Below are positions 62,424 through 64,000 of a stretch of 64,000 bases of DNA, one piece after another (position 1 is the stretch's first letter; each line of letters opens with the position of its first letter). The position numbers and the translations under genes were made by a program. Under the pieces are notes generated by a model. It saw nothing but the letters and a program-made list of their open reading frames with translations. It was not told the origin of the DNA and ran no database searches. Origin of the DNA: Euwallacea fornicatus (lineage: Eukaryota; Arthropoda; Insecta; Coleoptera; Curculionidae); NCBI RefSeq assembly GCF_040115645.1, contig NC_089545.1, forward strand, positions 4,340,001 to 4,404,000. Direction: 5' to 3'.

Positions 62424-63948
62424 AGTATTTTTTTACATAGAAACCTGTTGATAGGATATAATCGTGTGTGTAAATATTACGGAAGTCTGCATGTATGACA
62501 TGACGGTGATCTACGGTTATTACAATGTTATCAGCTTCAAAGCACCGATACAAGCAAAGACGATGACGAAGCGAATTTAAACACATTTAGATTTGAAAAT
62601 TATATAATTTTCCTAAAGTTTCACGCGCCTCGCAGCCACCCTTTCCTGAATACGGAATTAACAAAGATACGGGAATTTAAAGTTTCAGGTTGTCTTCCGT
62701 TTCTTCTTCGCAGCTCTACCAGTTTTTGAAATCTTCAGTTCCAATTGGGGGCACCTCTCATAAAACTGCACCTCTACTAGCCCCCAAGGCCAACCCGAAA
62801 ATATACCGGATGATATATTTTTTAGGAGTTTACAATTAGCACCCCGATGTTTGTTAATGTGCGTTTTTCGAATAATGTGTATCTACAAAGCGGCCTTAAT
62901 TTGCAATTTTCCGTTACCCTCTGAAAGGGCGTTCCCTGTGTACGGGGGTGTCGTCGGGAATTATCTCGAATGTCCACTAATTTTAGAAGAAAAACTCAAT
63001 GCTGATTTAAATTGTTTGCTAAAAAATTGATCAAGTTCCCACATGTTACATAGATATAAATTCTTGCAACTCATGACATACCGGAGGACAAGGATTGGTG
63101 TTTCCGTTGACGTGAATGGAAGGCAATTTGTATTAGGGGATATAATGGGAATTTATAACTTTATTATACGTACAATTTACATCTCAACCAGGTAGAATGT
63201 CCTGTTAAAAAAAATATTCAGAAGCGATTTATTGGATGACTGTGATACTTGTATGGAGCACTACTTTTCTGAAAGAAATGGCTAAAATTTCGAATTTTTA
63301 GCGTGTACACCGAAGTGCAAAATAAAAAAATTATAAAATGGAAATTTGCAAGCAAACCTGCGTTGCGGCCATTTCGTTGATGCAGCCGGTCGTTACGGAT
63401 AGATAGTAACTGGTAGTTACGAAATATAGCTCATAATATGAGGCAAATGAGCATATGGGGAAAATGCATAAAGAAAACTGACCGATTGTTTTCGGAGAAA
63501 TTGACTAAATGTGAGTATGGTTTGTACAAGGTATCCAGTTTTCGACACTTTTGCAGGATACCTCCGTTATTATTGCAGTACCAGGGTTGGCCTTTTCGCA
63601 AATCTTGGTCACTTTTTCGTAAAACAAACCTAAAAAATAATAATATACCTTATGATTTGGCATGACTACGTGTGTTTTTAATTATTTCATTAATAGACGC
63701 TACAATAAGAAGAAATAACCTTTTACTATTTACATTTTAAATAGTTTAAAAAGTTGAGAATCAAACAAGCAGGTATGTTTAGGACATATGTCAATAATAA
63801 TGCATTTTCAATAAATAGTATCACTTCTTGCTGGCTACAGCCTCTTTAAGAAAATTTAAATTCGATACTTAGATATGAAACAAAGTGTCAACTATTGTAT
63901 ATTTCCGGAAAGCTCTTAGTGAGTTGAATTTTATTACCAATTGACATA
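62424..63948. other. Sequence right of the micropeptide ORF
   Basis: AT-rich with one dispersed repeat copy (63286-63381). The open frame at 63438-63665 (plus) has no recognisable motif. Confidence 0.5.
63286..63381 (+). repeat. Dispersed repeat copy D (partner at 53292)
   Basis: Same orientation and order of blocks as the copy at 53292. The best conserved part is 63329-63376 (TTATAAAATGGAAATTTGCA and the following GCAAACCTGCGTTGCGGCC). Confidence 0.65.
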
Positions 63949-64000
63949 TAGGGCGTCCCATTTGAGAAATCTCATATTTGGTAATTTTCTCAAAAATGGG
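63949..64000. mobile_element. Possible left end of a mariner-type element, cut by the window edge
   Basis: TATAGGGCGTCCCATTTGAG resembles the TA plus AGGGTGTCCCA-type ends of insect mariner-like elements and the termini of the elements at 28203 and 55898. The opposite end would be outside the window. Confidence 0.35.

Overview
The window reads as arthropod, most likely insect, nuclear DNA. It is AT-rich, with very sparse coding exons, introns of several kb to more than 13 kb, canonical GT-AG splice sites and decayed Tc1/mariner-type DNA transposons. I see no bacterial operon structure, rRNA, convincing tRNA or CRISPR array. A beetle is possible, but the sequence does not settle the order.

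The clearest gene is on the minus strand. It is an immunoglobulin-superfamily protein of the Beaten path (Beat) family of axon-guidance proteins, and it resembles the Beat-V group from memory. Four coding exons join with compatible phases: a signal-peptide exon (21668-21734), the first half of Ig domain 1 (8391-8602), the second half of Ig domain 1 (2626-2761), and the linker plus the start of Ig domain 2 (1122-1255). Together they give 183 residues. The rest of the gene lies beyond the left edge.

About 17.8 kb upstream, in the opposite direction, a second gene starts on the plus strand. A CpG-dense 5' region is followed by a chain of three short overlapping upstream ORFs, then a signal-peptide exon (39544-39598) ending in a GTACGT donor. 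I found no second exon to its right, so its first intron may run past the window end. It has the same architecture as the minus-strand gene (short signal-peptide exon, phase 1 donor), so a second Beat or other Ig-family secreted protein is plausible but unproven.

The remaining sequence is intron and intergenic DNA. It carries at least five recognisable inverted-repeat elements: a decayed Tc1-like element (3823-5235), a mariner-type remnant (14855-15428), a 685-bp element with a transposase tail (28203-28887), a 712-bp non-coding element (53805-54516), and a 1.3-kb element with about 380-bp terminal inverted repeats around a transposase C-terminus (55898-57196). Two dispersed-repeat pairs, a duplicated regulatory-looking motif, CRE palindromes, a G-quadruplex-prone tract and several perfect hairpins are also present.

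The most interesting new candidate is a 47-residue single-pass membrane micropeptide ORF at 62280-62423. It is well formed, has a good start context and is too short for ordinary gene-finding thresholds.
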